A stretch of 64,000 bases of DNA from positions 124,001 to 188,000 of the forward strand of contig CAKSZH010000002.1 in assembly GCA_934525675.1 (NCBI GenBank), read 5' to 3'. The translations under genes and the position numbers were made by a program. How positions within the stretch are numbered: position 1 is the stretch's first letter; each line of letters opens with the position of its first letter. This DNA comes from an uncultured Eubacteriales bacterium. GTDB lineage: Bacteria > Bacillota > Clostridia > Oscillospirales > CAG-272. The notes under the pieces are model-generated. The model saw only the letters and a list, made by a program, of their open reading frames with translations, was not told the origin of the DNA and did not search any database. Of the stretch, positions 51,910 to 59,387 are shown one piece after another.

Positions 51910-53082
51910 TCAGGTTGGTGCCGGGGTATTCTTATGGTGCTGTCCGTCGGAAGTTTGCTTCTTCCCTGCAGCCTTATTTCTTTTGTCGCAAAAAAGATCG
52001 GCGGATTTCCACAAACGGATCAGCGGCAGAAAATGTGTAATGAGAAGTCGTCTGGATTCTGCGTCAGCCCGCAGACAGGCGTAAAGGACCCGATGACGGT
52101 TTTCTTTTGCCTTGACCTCGGTCATAAACCGGAATTTTTCATCTGACAGGATGCGGAATAAACAGTTTACCAACGCCGCGCGGCAGTCATCCGGAATGCC
52201 TGCAAGCCACCTTTCCATGATGCGATGATGCAACCTGCTCTTTTCCGACAACGCTTTCGCGCGGCAGAAGCCGGAACCGGATATTTCCCAACTGAACCCG
52301 TCATGCTGTGCGACCCCGGCGGCACTGCTTCGGACGACCCGGTACCGACCGTCGTTTGCAAGCATCATACCGAATACCGAGGATTCCGGCACATAGGTAC
52401 GTATTTTCCCGGCAACACGCCGGTATCCATCCGAACGCAGAAAATCCTGCCGAAAGCCCGGTCCGTCGAAATTCCATACACACAGAATATTTTCCTGAAC
52501 CTCCGAAGATGCGGCTCCGGCGGCAAAAACCGCAAGATTCCCCCCTTTACTGTGTCCGCACAGCGTCAGTTCCCCGTTTTTTTCGTGGCGGCACAGATAC
52601 TCCAGCGCGGCAGTCTGCGCCGGTACCGCGGACAAATAGCTCATGCACAGGTTTTCTTTCCAACCGATCAGGGTATCATCCGTCCCGCGGAACAGAATGT
52701 GCTCTCCCCTGATTCCGGGTAAGGTTACGGTAACCGCGCCAAACTGAGATTGTTTTACCTCGTCACAAACCGATATAAAATCAGAGAACAGGCAATCGCA
52801 AAAACGTCTCGTCCCGGCAGCCTCTCCGAACATCGGAATAATTTCATCCCAGATAAACCGGCTGTGGATCCCCTTCGGAGCGCTGTATCCTTTTTGCTTC
52901 CACAGAACATAGGCTTGTGATAGTTTAACCGGCTGCTTTCCGACGATTCCGTCCAGGTCCAGGTACGCGAGATGCGAAAAGATCAGCTCGTCCACCTCGC
53001 AGGGCGGGATGACGGAAAACGGAATGTCGCCTCTCCAGCGGATGTACTCAAGCAGATTCCCCACAGTGCGCCTCCAAGACAT
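51910..53082 (-). CDS. Mbeg1-like (DUF2974) alpha/beta hydrolase
   Basis: A 390-residue protein of the Mbeg1-like/DUF2974 family. It shows GNLLEYIRWRGDIPFS near the start, FRGTDDTLIGWKENLCMSY, the nucleophile elbow LCGHSKGGNLAVFAA (Ser about residue 195) and FDGPGF. These resemble class 3 lipase-like hydrolases; no substrate is known. No signal peptide is visible, so it is probably cytoplasmic. AAGGAA precedes the ATG. It stands alone between two terminators. The C-terminal 25 residues are basic and probably disordered. Confidence 0.85.
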   Translation of the reverse strand: MSWRRTVGNLLEYIRWRGDIPFSVIPPCEVDELIFSHLAYLDLDGIVGKQPVKLSQAYVLWKQKGYSAPKGIHSRFIWDEIIPMFGEAAGTRRFCDCLFSDFISVCDEVKQSQFGAVTVTLPGIRGEHILFRGTDDTLIGWKENLCMSYLSAVPAQTAALEYLCRHEKNGELTLCGHSKGGNLAVFAAGAASSEVQENILCVWNFDGPGFRQDFLRSDGYRRVAGKIRTYVPESSVFGMMLANDGRYRVVRSSAAGVAQHDGFSWEISGSGFCRAKALSEKSRLHHRIMERWLAGIPDDCRAALVNCLFRILSDEKFRFMTEVKAKENRHRVLYACLRADAESRRLLITHFLPLIRLWKSADLFCDKRNKAAGKKQTSDGQHHKNTPAPT

Positions 53083-53341
53083 ACAAATTCCTTGATAGTA
53101 TGTCCGTTTTTCCGGATGGGTAATCGTACATGAGACTGCATTTCGCTTGATTTCCGTTCTTTCGACAGGGTCTTTTTAATACCGGCGTTATCCGAACCGT
53201 CCGTTATGTGTCACGTAACATCGCATGGTTTTTGTGACGTTTTTTTGCTTTCCGTGAGAACGCGTACACCGCCCCGATCGGCGTACCGCCGGAAGCAGTA
53301 GCAACTGTAAAGCACCACGCGAGCAACAAGTGTTTTTGTTG
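53083..53341. other. Intergenic stretch without a supported gene
   Basis: The gap between the Mbeg1-like gene and the tRNA terminator contains several short open frames with no ribosome site or family match. Around 53210-53240, GTCAC and GTGAC can pair and are followed by seven T on the plus strand, a weak terminator-like element. No clear promoter for the Mbeg1-like gene was found. Confidence 0.4.
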
Positions 53342-53384
53342 AAAAATAAAAAACGCCGAAATCGGGAATTTCCCCGATTTCGGC
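53342..53384 (-). terminator. Terminator downstream of the tRNA gene
   Basis: A perfect 12-bp stem (GCCGAAATCGGG / CCCGATTTCGGC) with a 6-nt loop is followed leftward by GTTTTTTATTTTTC, about 110 bp past the tRNA 3' end. Confidence 0.88.
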
Positions 53385-53494
53385 TGTCCGGCGTTCCGTG
53401 GAAGGTTTCGGTTATTGCCGAACCTCACCGTCATGTGCCGGAATTCTGTGTTTTGCCGTGCTTCCCCCGATTGCCGGGAGCAGGCACGGCCTGC

Positions 53495-53571
53495 TGGTGG
53501 GCCATCAAGGACTTGAACCTTGGACCAACCGGTTATGAGCCGGTAGCTCTGACCAACTGAGCTAATGGCCC
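53495..53571 (-). tRNA. tRNA with CAU anticodon (elongator Met or Ile2)
   Basis: A complete cloverleaf reads leftward. The acceptor GGGCCAT pairs with ATGGCCC, the D-arm is AGCTCAGTTGGTCAGAGCT, and the anticodon stem CCGGC/ACCGG region holds the loop CTCATAA (anticodon CAU, 53535-53537). The T-arm is AGGTTCAAGTCCT and the 3' CCA is encoded. CAU is used by elongator Met, initiator Met and the lysidine-modified Ile2 tRNA. The first base pair G-C argues against initiator Met. Deciding between Met and Ile2 needs a model comparison. A consensus promoter and a terminator make it a single-gene unit. Confidence 0.93.
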
Positions 53572-53580
53572 GACCTTTGT

Positions 53581-53609
53581 ATTATACGCCAGTCGCCGGA
53601 TTTTGTCAA
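53581..53609 (-). promoter_or_regulatory. Sigma-A promoter of the tRNA gene
   Basis: TTGACA, 17-bp spacer, TATAAT, reading leftward, ten bases before the mature tRNA 5' end. Confidence 0.85.
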
Positions 53610-53697
53610 GAGATTTTTTGTGCCGGACAGGCATCCGGACGGATTTCGAGCGATTTCCCGCCAGACGTATGATATACTTGTCCCGGAGGTGAGAAAT

Positions 53698-54435
53698 GTG
53701 TATTCCAAATTTTCAAGGTCGGTATCGATTGCCGTCGGTTCCCTGCTCGTCGCCACGGCTCTCTGTGGCTGTGTTTCGGAGACCGGACGCGAAATATCCG
53801 CCGCGGATGATCGCGAGGCTACCCTGATCCTCCGCTACGAGAACATGTTGTCCCGTCAGGAAGAAGAAATCCGCGCACTCCTGGAAGCAATGTGCAGAAC
53901 CGACGGGGAAAACGCAACGGGTCCCCGTTCCGACAGTGAACCCGCCACGGATTCCGGCGGGAACAAAGAACCCAACCGGGAAAGCGGTACAGAATCCGGA
54001 AAAGACTCGGACCCCCACCCGGGGACGGAGACGGACACATTGCGGGAAACGGATGCCGGACAACAGGGGTTCCGGTTTACATATGAAGAAACGGAGGGGG
54101 GACTGCGGATTACAGGGATCAGCGGGACTGCGGAAACCATCACCATTCCGGCGGAAATAGACGGGAAACCGGTTACAGAGATCGCCGACCGCGCATTTGA
54201 AGATAGCCGGGTCAGAAACGTTACGGTTTCCGAGGGCGTGCGTACCATCGGGTGGTTTGCGTTTTACGGTTGCTCGTCCCTTGCGTCTGTCACTTTGCCG
54301 CGGAGTGTGACTTCCATCGGATATTCCGCTTTCGACGGGTGTGCCGCGAACCTTACTATCCTGTGCTACGAAGATTCCTATGCGCAAAAATATGCAAGCA
54401 GCTTTGCCATACGCTGGTCGCCCCTCGACTATTGA
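53698..54435 (+). CDS. Lipoprotein with BspA-type leucine-rich repeats
   Basis: The start is a GTG at 53698 with GGAGGT seven bases upstream. This gives a 245-residue protein beginning with a basic, hydrophobic signal peptide ending in ALCGC, a probable lipobox with an unusual Cys at -2. Residues about 40-80 form a short coiled coil (LILRYENMLSRQEEEIRALL), then come about 55 Gly/Ser/Thr/Glu/Asp-rich linker residues. The C-terminal 100 residues hold about three BspA-like repeats (ITIPAEIDGKPVTEIADRAF, VTVSEGVRTIGWFAFYGC, VTLPRSVTSIGYSAFDGC). Such repeats often mediate surface binding; the ligand is unknown. Confidence 0.8.
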   Translation: MYSKFSRSVSIAVGSLLVATALCGCVSETGREISAADDREATLILRYENMLSRQEEEIRALLEAMCRTDGENATGPRSDSEPATDSGGNKEPNRESGTESGKDSDPHPGTETDTLRETDAGQQGFRFTYEETEGGLRITGISGTAETITIPAEIDGKPVTEIADRAFEDSRVRNVTVSEGVRTIGWFAFYGCSSLASVTLPRSVTSIGYSAFDGCAANLTILCYEDSYAQKYASSFAIRWSPLDY

Positions 54436-54460
54436 CGAAAACGGCTGATTGTGGTACAAT
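54432..54460 (+). promoter_or_regulatory. Sigma-A promoter for the LytM-domain gene
   Basis: TTGACG, 17-bp spacer, TACAAT. The -35 overlaps the stop codon of the lipoprotein gene. The predicted transcript start is near 54467, which excludes the in-frame TTG at 54449 as a translation start. Confidence 0.8.
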
Positions 54461-54502
54461 AATCTGTATGCAAAACAAAAAACGCCGGAAGGAGGGATTA
54501 CT

Positions 54503-56128
54503 ACGGACCGCAAAAAAACATATCTTCTGCCAACGATCTTCGCATTGATTTTTTCCATAATCGCAGTGGTGACCGTGGTAATCGCCACTGTTTCCGGTCG
54601 AGGGCTCTCCTCGGAGGGAATCAACGAAATCCGTCTCGTTTTTCCGGACGGGACCGAGCGTACCTATTCGTCGGACGATCGCAGGGAACGGGCGTATCTT
54701 CTTTCCGATCTCGTAACTACCGCGGAAAAATCCGATGCGGATTTTTCTTCCCTGTCCCTGCCGACTTATCGCGTGACCTACACCTATACCGATCGGACGG
54801 ATACCTACAATCTGTTTGCGGCGGATACGGGGGACGGATACCGTGTGTATCTCTCTGCGTCCGACGGTTCGCTTATGAGATCTTCCGATGCGGCAGGACA
54901 GGCGTTTCTCTCTTCGGAACTCGGTGAAGATGCGTTCCCGGATGCTGCGCTCCCCGTTCTTTACACCAGCGCAGAGGACGCGGTGACCCCATCCGGCGGT
55001 AACTGGTACTTCCTCGGTGCGGCTTCCGACTTCCGCGAAAGAGAAAATTTCACTACCGATCAGACAGGGGACACGACGTATTATCAGAACGGTTACGTCG
55101 GTTTCCGCTTCAGTATCGAACCGGATACCGTCCGGATTGTGATTCTCGACGAGGACAAAACGCTTTTTGACGGAACGCCGGAAGAGCTTGCTACCTCTGA
55201 CCTTTCTTACAGCGGTCAGCTTCACGTCAGAATTAGCGCGGACTGGAACCGGAAGGACGGCGTCGGGTACTATGGACATACCGACTACGATTTCAGGCTA
55301 CGGTATGTTGCGCCGGCGGTCTTCACACCGTCTGCCGCGACCGCGCCGCAGGGGGGATTCCTTCTGATCCGCTGTGAGAACATTCTCGACGCGGATAAGA
55401 TCAAAAGTCAGATGCTGACCGATGCGTCACTCGGGATCCGCTTCTTCCGTTACGGTACCGATACCTACGGCGTGGTGACGGTCTCGTCCGACAGTAAAGC
55501 GGGCAACAAAACCGTCCGTTGCTCCTATGGCGGCGTGACGACGGATATCACCTTTACCGTTACGGAAACCGTGTCGTCCCCGCAGATCATTGCGTATTTG
55601 GTTCCGGATGATCGTCAGTCCCTCGGCTCCGCTTCGGCAAGACAGGAATTTATCACCCGTTTCCATTCGGTTTCTGACGCGGATCCCGGATACCTCTTTT
55701 TGTCCGAATCGTTTGTTGCGCCGTTTGACGGAAATGGGACAGATACCGTCCGTTTCGGGGATACCGTCGCACCGGACGGCATGACAGACACCTATACCGC
55801 ATGGTACACGGAATTCGGCGTATCCGCCGGAACTGCTGTGTTCGCAATGAACGGCGGCGTGATTATGGATACAGGCTACGATCCCTTTTTCGGCAATTAT
55901 ATTGTGATCGGGCATGGAAGCGGCGTACAGACCTGGTACGGACACCTGTCTTCCGTCTCCGTCCGACAAGGAGATGTTGTCTCGCGCGGAGAAATGATCG
56001 GAATTGCCGGTAACACCGGATTTGCGTCCGGCAACAGCCTTGTGCTTGCCGCTTCGGTCTGCGGGCGGCTTGTGGACCCCGAACTTCTGCTCGAACAGGT
56101 AAAATCCATAACCCACAAAAATTCCTGA
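54503..56128 (+). CDS. Membrane-anchored protein with degenerate LytM (M23) domain, apparent ACG start
   Basis: No ATG, GTG or TTG follows the promoter in frame. An ideal AGGAGGG (54490-54496) precedes ACG at 54503 by seven bases, giving a natural N-terminus: DRKKTYLLP, then a helix to about residue 30. The 541-residue product then has a beta-rich middle region (about 35-385) and a C-terminal LytM fold. That fold keeps YIVIGHGSGVQTWYGHLSSV and the GDVVSRGEMIGIAGNTG turn. The first metal motif (HxxxD) is absent and the terminal HLH is SLV (512-514), leaving only His481. It is thus predicted to be inactive, like the LytM domains that act as partners (EnvC, SpoIIQ). A terminator follows. Confidence 0.8.
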   Translation, partial: TDRKKTYLLPTIFALIFSIIAVVTVVIATVSGRGLSSEGINEIRLVFPDGTERTYSSDDRRERAYLLSDLVTTAEKSDADFSSLSLPTYRVTYTYTDRTDTYNLFAADTGDGYRVYLSASDGSLMRSSDAAGQAFLSSELGEDAFPDAALPVLYTSAEDAVTPSGGNWYFLGAASDFRERENFTTDQTGDTTYYQNGYVGFRFSIEPDTVRIVILDEDKTLFDGTPEELATSDLSYSGQLHVRISADWNRKDGVGYYGHTDYDFRLRYVAPAVFTPSAATAPQGGFLLIRCENILDADKIKSQMLTDASLGIRFFRYGTDTYGVVTVSSDSKAGNKTVRCSYGGVTTDITFTVTETVSSPQIIAYLVPDDRQSLGSASARQEFITRFHSVSDADPGYLFLSESFVAPFDGNGTDTVRFGDTVAPDGMTDTYTAWYTEFGVSAGTAVFAMNGGVIMDTGYDPFFGNYIVIGHGSGVQTWYGHLSSVSVRQGDVVSRGEMIGIAGNTGFASGNSLVLAASVCGRLVDPELLLEQVKSITHKNS

Positions 56129-56276
56129 TTTGCCGGGATCGGGTTTCAATCTTCTTGACCGGTTACGGAGAATGCGTTTCGGAAAACCTCAAAGAACGGA
56201 AATCCGGAAGCATTGCCCCGATCCCTCGCGCCGACGCGTGTTTTTACCTGAGCGCGTATATCTGGAAAATATACGG

Positions 56277-56316
56277 AAACCGCCTTGCCGCAATGATAGC
56301 GGCAAGGCGGTTTTTT
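56277..56316. terminator. Terminator between the LytM-domain and hydroxyacid dehydrogenase genes
   Basis: AACCGCCTTGCCGC / GCGGCAAGGCGGTT is a perfect 14-bp stem with a 7-nt loop, followed by TTTTTT on the plus strand. Leftward the stem is preceded by A's, giving a shorter U tract. Confidence 0.9.
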
Positions 56317-56342
56317 CGGCTGTGAGCCAAACGACGGCAGAT

Positions 56343-57290
56343 TCAGACAATACGGTTTGTGAAATCTCCTCTTTGGAATGCACGGATGTTGCCGAGCATG
56401 ACCTCAATACAACGGGTGCGGGACTCAAAGGATCCCCATGCCATGTGCGGCGTCAGACAGACATTGGAAAAATTCCGGATTCCGTAAAACGGATGATCTT
56501 CTCCGAACGGTTCTTTCCCATATACATCCGAGCCGAAGCCTCCGATTTGCCCGTTCCGGATCGCTTCTGCTACCGCGGCTTCGTCCGTGACTGCACCACG
56601 GGATACGTTGATAAGAATTGCAGACGGCTTCATGAGGGCTAGGCGTGCTTTTCCGATCAGCCCGCGCGTAGAATCGCTCAGGGGCGTATGCAGGGAGATA
56701 ACGTCACATTCTTTGCAGATTGTGTCAATATCATGTTCATGATCGGCGCCGGTCGGATGTTTCCGGCAGATGAGAACCCGGCACCCGATCGTCCCGGCGA
56801 TCGCCGCAACCTTTTTTCCGATGTTGCCGTAACCGACCACTCCCCACGTCATGGAGGAGAGGTTATGGTAAACGGGAATCAGCCGGTTGGCAACTCCGCT
56901 TGCGGAATACGCGCCGCTTTTGACATACTCCTGATAATCGGTCAGGTGTGTGGTAAGGGACAGCACCATGGCAAGCGTTACCTGTGCGACGGATTCGGTG
57001 GAATACCCCGGTACATTGCAGACGGCAATTCCCTGCTTTTTGCAGGCGGCGAGGTCTATGTTATCGTATCCGGTTGCGGCAACGCAGATGAGCCGGAGTG
57101 ACGGACAACGGAGAAGTATTTCTTCCGTCAGGCGCACTTTGTTGACCACGGCAATGTCGGCTTGCCCGAGTGCGTCCGCGACTTCCTCCGGTGCGGTGGT
57201 TCCGCGCACCTCCACACTACCGAATTCCCCGAACACAGAAAGATTCATGTCATCCCCAAGTGTGGACGCGTCAAGAATCACAGTCTTCAA
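56343..57290 (-). CDS. D-2-hydroxyacid dehydrogenase family protein
   Basis: An NAD(P)-dependent dehydrogenase of 315 residues. The NAD fold is WGVVGYGNIGKKVAAIA (about 150). The catalytic triad is visible: Arg in INVSRGAV, Glu in GKEPFGEDHP and His in LTPHMAWGS. This is closest in pattern to glycerate/hydroxypyruvate-type reductases; the substrate cannot be read from sequence. The start codon is TTG at 57290, overlapping the dxs stop (TTGA), with AAAGGAG nine bases upstream. No ATG fits. Confidence 0.9.
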   Translation of the reverse strand: MKTVILDASTLGDDMNLSVFGEFGSVEVRGTTAPEEVADALGQADIAVVNKVRLTEEILLRCPSLRLICVAATGYDNIDLAACKKQGIAVCNVPGYSTESVAQVTLAMVLSLTTHLTDYQEYVKSGAYSASGVANRLIPVYHNLSSMTWGVVGYGNIGKKVAAIAGTIGCRVLICRKHPTGADHEHDIDTICKECDVISLHTPLSDSTRGLIGKARLALMKPSAILINVSRGAVTDEAAVAEAIRNGQIGGFGSDVYGKEPFGEDHPFYGIRNFSNVCLTPHMAWGSFESRTRCIEVMLGNIRAFQRGDFTNRIV

Positions 57291-59197
57291 GATTCCGTTA
57301 CTCCTTTCCGGATATTCTTTCTGATTTTGGCGGCAATCTGCGTAGCGGAGATGCCCGCCGCTTCATATACCGTTTCCCCTTTTTCGGGAATGACGAACTG
57401 ATCGTCCGTTGCCGCAATGAGAACCGATTTATTCTTCATAACCGGATACGCACCGAGCCTGTCCGAGAGCAGCATCCCGAACCCGCCGGCGCGGATTTCT
57501 TCTTCCAGGAACAGAACCGTGCCCGGAGAGTCGGGAATCAGCGGAGCCACCTGCCGCGCAAGCTCCCGATACGGCTTGAGAAATTCACATAGAATGATGC
57601 GGACCCTGATTCCGTCCGCTGTGAGCAGTTCTTTTGTCCGCAGTGCTTCCGCGGCAATCCGTCCGTGCGTGACAATCACGGCATCAGGCAAATCCGTGAT
57701 GCTGTCCGTCCGTACACCGATGGTTGTCGGGTCGCTCTCTCCGTAAAACGCCTGCCGGATTTCCGGCAATTCCCCGCCGTTCGGGTAACGGATGGCACTG
57801 ACGCCGGAGGACGCAAGCGCAGTTTCCAGCGAGAGGCGAAGTCCTGCGAGCGTAACAGGTGTGTAAATGGTGACGCCTGGGATTTCCGAGAGGAACGATA
57901 CGTCAAAAATTCCATGATGTGTGGCGCCGTCAGACGCATTGAGCCCGGCGCGGTCCACACAAAGCACGACAGGCAGTTCCTGAAGTGCGGCGTCATGCAG
58001 GACGCTGTCGTAAGCGCGTTGCAGGAAGGTGGAATAAACCGCAAACACCGGGCGCATTCCGCCCGCGGCAAGTCCCGCGCAGAACGTGACCGCGTGTTCC
58101 TCCGCAATTCCAACATCAAAAAATCTGTTTTTGAACCGTTCCCGGAACGGATTCAGCCCCGTTCCGTCGCTCATGGCGGCTGTAACGGCGCAGATCCGGG
58201 GATCTTTCCCGGCGAGGGCGGTCAGTTCCTCGCCCATTTCCTCGGAAAATGTATTGCCAACCGGCTTTGGGGCGGTATGCGGCGGGACGCCGTGGTAACC
58301 GGACGGAGAATTTTCCGCGGGGGCGTACCCTTTTCCCTTCTGTGTTTTGATATGGATGATGACAGTTTCCTTGAGTTTTTTTGCTTCACGGAGTGCCTGC
58401 TCGACTTCGTTTTCGTTGTTCCCGTCCAGCGGACCGAGATAGTACATTCCTAAATCCTCGAAATAGTTGCTTCCATAAATAGCGTTTTTGACGGCGACTT
58501 TGGCGCTTCTGACGATGCGGAACAAGCCCTTCCCGACAAGGGGAATACGCTTGAGAATCTTTCCCGTGACCTTTTTTGTCCGGAAATACCCGGACTTAAT
58601 CCGGAGCTTTGACAGACTGCGCGCGAAACGTCCGATATTTTTGGAAATGGACATTTCGTTTTCATTGAGGATGATGATAAGTCGGAGGTCTTTTGAACAG
58701 TTATTCAGCGCTTCGTGAATCATTCCGCCCGTAAACGCACCGTCGCCGATCACAGCGACCGTGTACGCGTCGGAGCCACAAATCCGGTCGGCGTGAGCGA
58801 AACCGAGCGCGGCGGAGAGCGAGGTCGAACTGTGCCCTGCGCCGAAGCAATCGCATTCGCTTTCCTTTCTCCGCGTGAATCCACTGATCCCGCCCGGCTT
58901 GCGGAGGGTTTCAAACTGTGCCGCACGCCCGGTAAAGAGCTTATGGACATAGCTCTGATGTCCGACGTCCCAGATAATATGGTCGCGGGGGCAGTCAAAT
59001 ACCCGATGAATGGCGATGGTCAGTTCCACCACGCCGAGATTGGACGCAAGATGCCCGCCGTTTTCCGAAACGGTCTGCAGGAGAAACGAACGTGTTTCCT
59101 CTGCAAGCTCCGGCAACAGATCGGGAGAAATACGCTTGAGATTATCCGGCGTATCTGCCGCAAATAAAAGCGGGTATTCGTTCTTCAGATCATTCAT
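57287..59197 (-). CDS. dxs: 1-deoxy-D-xylulose-5-phosphate synthase
   Basis: Dxs condenses pyruvate and glyceraldehyde 3-phosphate with thiamine diphosphate, the first step of the MEP pathway. The 636-residue product has HLASNLGVVELTIA, WDVGHQSYVHK, the ThDP motif VIGDGAFTGGMIHEALNN, then SISKNIG, HIKTQKGKGYAPAE, the second domain VDRAGLNASDGATHHG and the transketolase C-domain. The ATG at 59197 has GGAGGGAGGT upstream. It is translationally coupled to a hydroxyacid dehydrogenase gene and lies away from dxr and ispG. Confidence 0.97.
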   Translation of the reverse strand: MNDLKNEYPLLFAADTPDNLKRISPDLLPELAEETRSFLLQTVSENGGHLASNLGVVELTIAIHRVFDCPRDHIIWDVGHQSYVHKLFTGRAAQFETLRKPGGISGFTRRKESECDCFGAGHSSTSLSAALGFAHADRICGSDAYTVAVIGDGAFTGGMIHEALNNCSKDLRLIIILNENEMSISKNIGRFARSLSKLRIKSGYFRTKKVTGKILKRIPLVGKGLFRIVRSAKVAVKNAIYGSNYFEDLGMYYLGPLDGNNENEVEQALREAKKLKETVIIHIKTQKGKGYAPAENSPSGYHGVPPHTAPKPVGNTFSEEMGEELTALAGKDPRICAVTAAMSDGTGLNPFRERFKNRFFDVGIAEEHAVTFCAGLAAGGMRPVFAVYSTFLQRAYDSVLHDAALQELPVVLCVDRAGLNASDGATHHGIFDVSFLSEIPGVTIYTPVTLAGLRLSLETALASSGVSAIRYPNGGELPEIRQAFYGESDPTTIGVRTDSITDLPDAVIVTHGRIAAEALRTKELLTADGIRVRIILCEFLKPYRELARQVAPLIPDSPGTVLFLEEEIRAGGFGMLLSDRLGAYPVMKNKSVLIAATDDQFVIPEKGETVYEAAGISATQIAAKIRKNIRKGVTES

Positions 59198-59232
59198 GGC
59201 TGGCACCTCCCTCCGGAATTCGTTTCCCGTAT

Positions 59233-59261
59233 ATTTTAGCACACCTCGTCTTCTTTGAAAA
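59233..59261 (-). promoter_or_regulatory. Possible sigma-A promoter for dxs
   Basis: TTTTCA, 17-bp spacer, TAAAAT, reading leftward, about 35 bp before the dxs ATG. The -35 is weak. Confidence 0.45.
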
Positions 59262-59319
59262 GGCTTTTTGTGAATTTCCTCAAAAAGAACGAATTTATTT
59301 GATTTGCAACACCATCCAC

Positions 59320-59348
59320 TTGACAGATTCTTTTGAATATAATATAAT
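59320..59348 (+). promoter_or_regulatory. Consensus sigma-A promoter for the CNNM/CorC pair
   Basis: TTGACA, 17-bp spacer, TATAAT; a second TATAAT-like register overlaps the end of the spacer. It is about 40 bp before the ATG at 59388. Confidence 0.88.
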
Positions 59349-59387
59349 ATTATCAATGTTTTTTACATAAAGGAGTGGTTTCTTTTC

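Noticed and set aside
53204..53434. 76-codon open frame upstream of the tRNA terminator
   Set aside because: It contains the tRNA terminator hairpin and has no ribosome site.
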